Source: Parvibaculum sp039680535 (GTDB lineage Bacteria > Pseudomonadota > Alphaproteobacteria > Parvibaculales > Parvibaculaceae). Taken from it: 64,000 nucleotides of DNA. Positions 61,857-64,000 of this stretch are shown one piece after another (within the stretch, counting starts at the first letter, position 1; each line of letters starts with the position of its first letter). The notes under the pieces were generated by a model. The model was not told the DNA's origin and ran no database searches. It saw only the letters and a program-made list of their open reading frames with translations. The translations under genes were made by a program, and so were the position numbers. Where the stretch lies: positions 47,711 to 111,710 of the forward strand of contig NZ_JBDKSS010000011.1 in NCBI RefSeq assembly GCF_039680535.1, given 5' to 3'.

Positions 61857-62192
61857 TCAGCCCCGATCGCCGCGCTTCGGCGGGCGGTTCCAGTTCAGCA
61901 CCCAGGCGGACTTGTCGTCGCCCGATTGGAAGAGGTTGGCGCGGATCGCCTGCGCGAGTGCGGGATCGTCGATGACGAGTGAGACGTACTCGCCGGCCTT
62001 TTCGCCGGTGCGCTTCCAGCCCGCGCCGATCTCAGGGCCGTCGCCGTCGCCGAGATGGACGCGATAGTCCGGCGCGTTCTCGGCATCGGAGGATTCGGCC
62101 GGAACGAGGGAGAGGTCACGGTAGAAGAAGAGCGTCTGGATACGCCCGGTGAAGCCGGACTTGTCGCGGGTGAACTGACCAATCTGCGCCAT
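61857..62192 (-). CDS. DUF736 family protein of ICE transfer region
   Basis: This 111-residue cytosolic protein has the family start MAQIGQFTRDKSGFTGRIQ and APDYRVHLGDGDGPEIGAGWK. DUF736 proteins are constant members of this kind of ICE, with no known role. The ATG at 62192 has GGAGG at 6-bp spacing, so it is a strong start. Confidence 0.92.
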   Translation of the reverse strand: MAQIGQFTRDKSGFTGRIQTLFFYRDLSLVPAESSDAENAPDYRVHLGDGDGPEIGAGWKRTGEKAGEYVSLVIDDPALAQAIRANLFQSGDDKSAWVLNWNRPPKRGDRG

Positions 62193-62227
62193 GGGAAACC
62201 TCCGTTGTTGGCGGGTTGAGAAGCGGG

Positions 62228-62773
62228 TCAATCAGTGGCGGCGCGCCACACGAAGCGGCCGTCACCGGCCTCGTCGGTCCACAGCGGGACCGCGCGGGCG
62301 ACAATCGCAGTGGTGGGAAGCGGGCCGAAATAGCGTCCGTCCAGGCTGTCCGGGACGGTCGGGTTCATGAGAAAGAGTTCACTGGGGCCGAGCGCATGGC
62401 AGCCGCTCCAACGCGGCAGCGGACGGCCGAGATGGTCGCGTTCACGCGCCGCGCCGACGGCGATGTGATCGACGGTGATGGCGTCGCCCGCGCGGCACAC
62501 CGTCTGCCCAGGCAGCGCCATCACATGCTTCAGCAGCGGCACGCCCTTGGGCAGAAAGCCGCCATCGGCCAGGTAGCTGGCGATCGGTTCGGGCGCGCGC
62601 ACGGCGACCAGCTCGAGCGCATGGAGCTGTCCGGCTGGGCGGAGCGCATAAAGCCCGGTCGGCGTGCTCGCCGTGGCATTCCAGATCAGGCGCGGCGCCG
62701 GATGGACGAAAGCCAAGCCGATGAAGACGAGCATGGCGAAATACGTCGTCATGACGTAGCCAAAGCGGGTCAT
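62228..62773 (-). CDS. traF: TraF-like S26 family peptidase (conjugal pilin maturation)
   Basis: This 181-residue membrane-anchored signal-peptidase-fold protein has an N-terminal helix (TTYFAMLVFIGLAFVH), catalytic Ser in NATASTPTGLYAL, and the Lys-containing block LLKHVMALPGQTVCRAG. In P-type systems TraF processes and cyclises TrbC, encoded at 55036-55377. The ATG at 62773 overlaps the DUF2840 stop. Confidence 0.9.
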   Translation of the reverse strand: MTRFGYVMTTYFAMLVFIGLAFVHPAPRLIWNATASTPTGLYALRPAGQLHALELVAVRAPEPIASYLADGGFLPKGVPLLKHVMALPGQTVCRAGDAITVDHIAVGAARERDHLGRPLPRWSGCHALGPSELFLMNPTVPDSLDGRYFGPLPTTAIVARAVPLWTDEAGDGRFVWRAATD

Positions 62774-63288
62774 AGCGTGACGCTCCGGCGCTTGAGCCAA
62801 GCGGCATGCTGATCGCGCGTGTAGGGGCGCGCTTCATGGCCGGCAGCGAGACGGTTGTGGAGGTGGCGCCAGTATTCCGGCGCGGCGTCGGCGGGATCGA
62901 TGTCGAGTGTCTCGACGGCGTCGATCGCCTGCAGCACGCGCTCGACCTTGGGCCAGCTATCGACGCGCAGCAGGATCTCGCCGCCAGGGCGCACGAAAGG
63001 CAGCGTCTGGAGACGTGCGCCAGGCTCGACCGCGCGCACGATGTCCATGCGCGAGATAACGGTGCCGAAGTCGTTCGACGCCCAGCGCACGAACGCGAAA
63101 ATGCTGCCTGGCTTGAAGCTCGAGATGCTGCGGCGGCGATCGAGGATTTTCTCCTCGGCACGCCGGCCGAAGCGTAGCCAGTGCTCGATCTTCTTCTCGA
63201 TCCAGGTCAGTTCGACATGGGTGAGTGCGACGGTGCGCCGATGCGATGGCGGCACGACACGCGGCGGCGACGGCTCGTTGTCGTTCAT
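62770..63288 (-). CDS. DUF2840 domain protein
   Basis: This 172-residue protein has the family core THVELTWIEKKIEHWLRFGR, then KPGSIFAFVRWASNDFGTV and a C-terminal EYWRHLHNRLAAG. It is typically located between a partition gene and traF in these ICEs. Its function is unknown. Both ends overlap their neighbours by ATGA. Confidence 0.88.
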   Translation of the reverse strand: MNDNEPSPPRVVPPSHRRTVALTHVELTWIEKKIEHWLRFGRRAEEKILDRRRSISSFKPGSIFAFVRWASNDFGTVISRMDIVRAVEPGARLQTLPFVRPGGEILLRVDSWPKVERVLQAIDAVETLDIDPADAAPEYWRHLHNRLAAGHEARPYTRDQHAAWLKRRSVTL

Positions 63289-63539
63289 GAGGACTCTCCG
63301 GGATCGGCGGGGAATTCGCGCGCGAAGAGGTCGCGCAGCATGTCGGCGACGGTGACCCCGCGCTGGAACGCGACGACTTTGATACGGCCGCGCAGCGCCG
63401 GCGTGACGTCGATCGTCAGGCGCGCGGTGAAGGCGGAGGGCTCGTCACCGCGACGGCTTGAGGCGTCAGGCGTCTTGATCCAGCTCTCGGCGTCGCCGGG
63501 CCGGGCGGCGAAGCCGCGTCGGGCGCCACGCGCGTTCAT
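63285..63539 (-). CDS. Ribbon-helix-helix protein beside ParA (probable partition/centromere binding)
   Basis: This 84-residue basic protein has a C-terminal RHH-like segment (FTARLTIDVTPALRGRIKVVAFQRGVTVADMLRDLFARE). Its position directly after parA suggests the DNA-binding partner of a ParA-type ATPase, like ParG/Omega. It overlaps its neighbours on both sides. Confidence 0.8.
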   Translation of the reverse strand: MNARGARRGFAARPGDAESWIKTPDASSRRGDEPSAFTARLTIDVTPALRGRIKVVAFQRGVTVADMLRDLFAREFPADPGESS

Positions 63540-64000
63540 GGCGTAATCCTCGAGACTTCAGCGGCGAGCGCCGCGATCTCGCGCGCTGCGGCGCTCTGCT
63601 CGGCGAGCTCGAACACAAGCCGGCCGGACTGTGCGGCGTCGGCGAAGATGACGCGCTGGCCGATGGTGCTGGTGAGCACCGGCGGATCGTGATCGGCGAG
63701 CGTTTCGGCGGTCTCGCGAGCGATGATCGTGCGGGCCGCGCAGCGGTTCAGCACGAAGCGCGCCGCGATCTGTGGGCGATAGATGCGCGCTTCGCGCAGC
63801 AGCTCCAGCATCTCGGCCGAGGCCCAGCCGTCGAAGGGCGACGGCTGTACCGGGATCAGCACGAGGTCGGCGGCTAAGAGCGCCGAGCGCATCAGCCCCG
63901 CGATGCGCGGCGGTCCGTCGATGACGACATGATCGGCGGTGAGCGCGATCTCGGGCGCCTCGCGATGGAGCGTGTCGCGCGCGAGACCCACCACGCCGAA
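63536..64000 (-). CDS. parA: ParA family ATPase (N-terminal part outside the window)
   Basis: Only the C-terminal 154 residues are visible. The Walker A' and A motifs lie off the edge. Visible family features are the motif in ADHVVIDGPPRIAGLMRSALL, LVLIPVQPSPFDGWASAEML and FVLNRCAARTIIARETAE. It belongs to the MipZ/ParA-like group that stabilises plasmids and ICEs. It is coupled to the RHH gene by ATGA. Confidence 0.88.
   Translation of the reverse strand, partial: FGVVGLARDTLHREAPEIALTADHVVIDGPPRIAGLMRSALLAADLVLIPVQPSPFDGWASAEMLELLREARIYRPQIAARFVLNRCAARTIIARETAETLADHDPPVLTSTIGQRVIFADAAQSGRLVFELAEQSAAAREIAALAAEVSRITP

Overview
The window is GC-rich DNA from an alphaproteobacterium. The evidence is the alpha-type addAB pair, a DivL-like tyrosine-for-histidine kinase next to ahcY, and the HPr / EIIA / short HprK / ChvG / ChvI / pckA block. 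The overall gene set resembles Parvibaculum or a relative, but that genus assignment is an inference from remembered gene order and was not tested.

Positions 1-31,110 are chromosomal backbone. A minus-strand run holds addA (cut by the left edge), addB, a MurU-like and an AmgK-like cell-wall recycling pair, and tsaE. A plus-strand ferredoxin reductase / [2Fe-2S] ferredoxin pair and a minus-strand molybdenum oxidoreductase pair (iorA/iorB type) sit between tsaE and divL. Then come divL, ahcY (with a perfect 22-bp palindrome upstream), the regulatory PTS genes, the ChvG-ChvI two-component system, and pckA divergent from it. After these lie a CoA-transferase, a YafY-type regulator divergent from a GST, a 52-residue protein, a membrane protein, polA, an ABC ATPase and a PAS_5 protein.

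At 31,114 a 5' fragment of a tRNA-Arg gene is interrupted, and a complete tRNA-Arg(CCG) follows 300 bp later. Two 10-bp direct repeats lie between them. This looks like the left attachment region of an integrative and conjugative element (ICE) that runs off the right edge. No integrase is visible.

The ICE cargo (32.2-46.7 kb) is dominated by nitric-oxide and low-oxygen functions. It holds an HWE-type sensor kinase, an IS3-type remnant, nnrS, a Dnr/NnrR-like CRP/FNR regulator, a 4-helix His-rich membrane protein and a quinol-type nitric oxide reductase. These are followed by a cupin, a DUF488 protein, a nitronate-monooxygenase-like protein with a ferritin-like C-terminal domain, a truncated haemoglobin and a cyanide-insensitive-type bd oxidase (cydAB). 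Two CRP/FNR-type palindromes sit exactly 32 bp from plausible -10 elements in front of nnrS and of the nor-cyd gene string, so one regulator probably controls the whole module. A Fic protein with its own dyad-rich promoter and a LysR regulator follow.

From 46.7 kb to the right edge is a complete minus-strand mating-pair and DNA-transfer set: parA (partial), RHH, DUF2840, traF, DUF736, lytic transglycosylase, relaxase, traG, RHH, trbB-C-D-E-J-K-L-F-G-I and DUF2274. A strongly palindromic gap between the relaxase and the transglycosylase is the best oriT candidate. Most junctions are ATGA overlaps, so the genes are probably translationally coupled.
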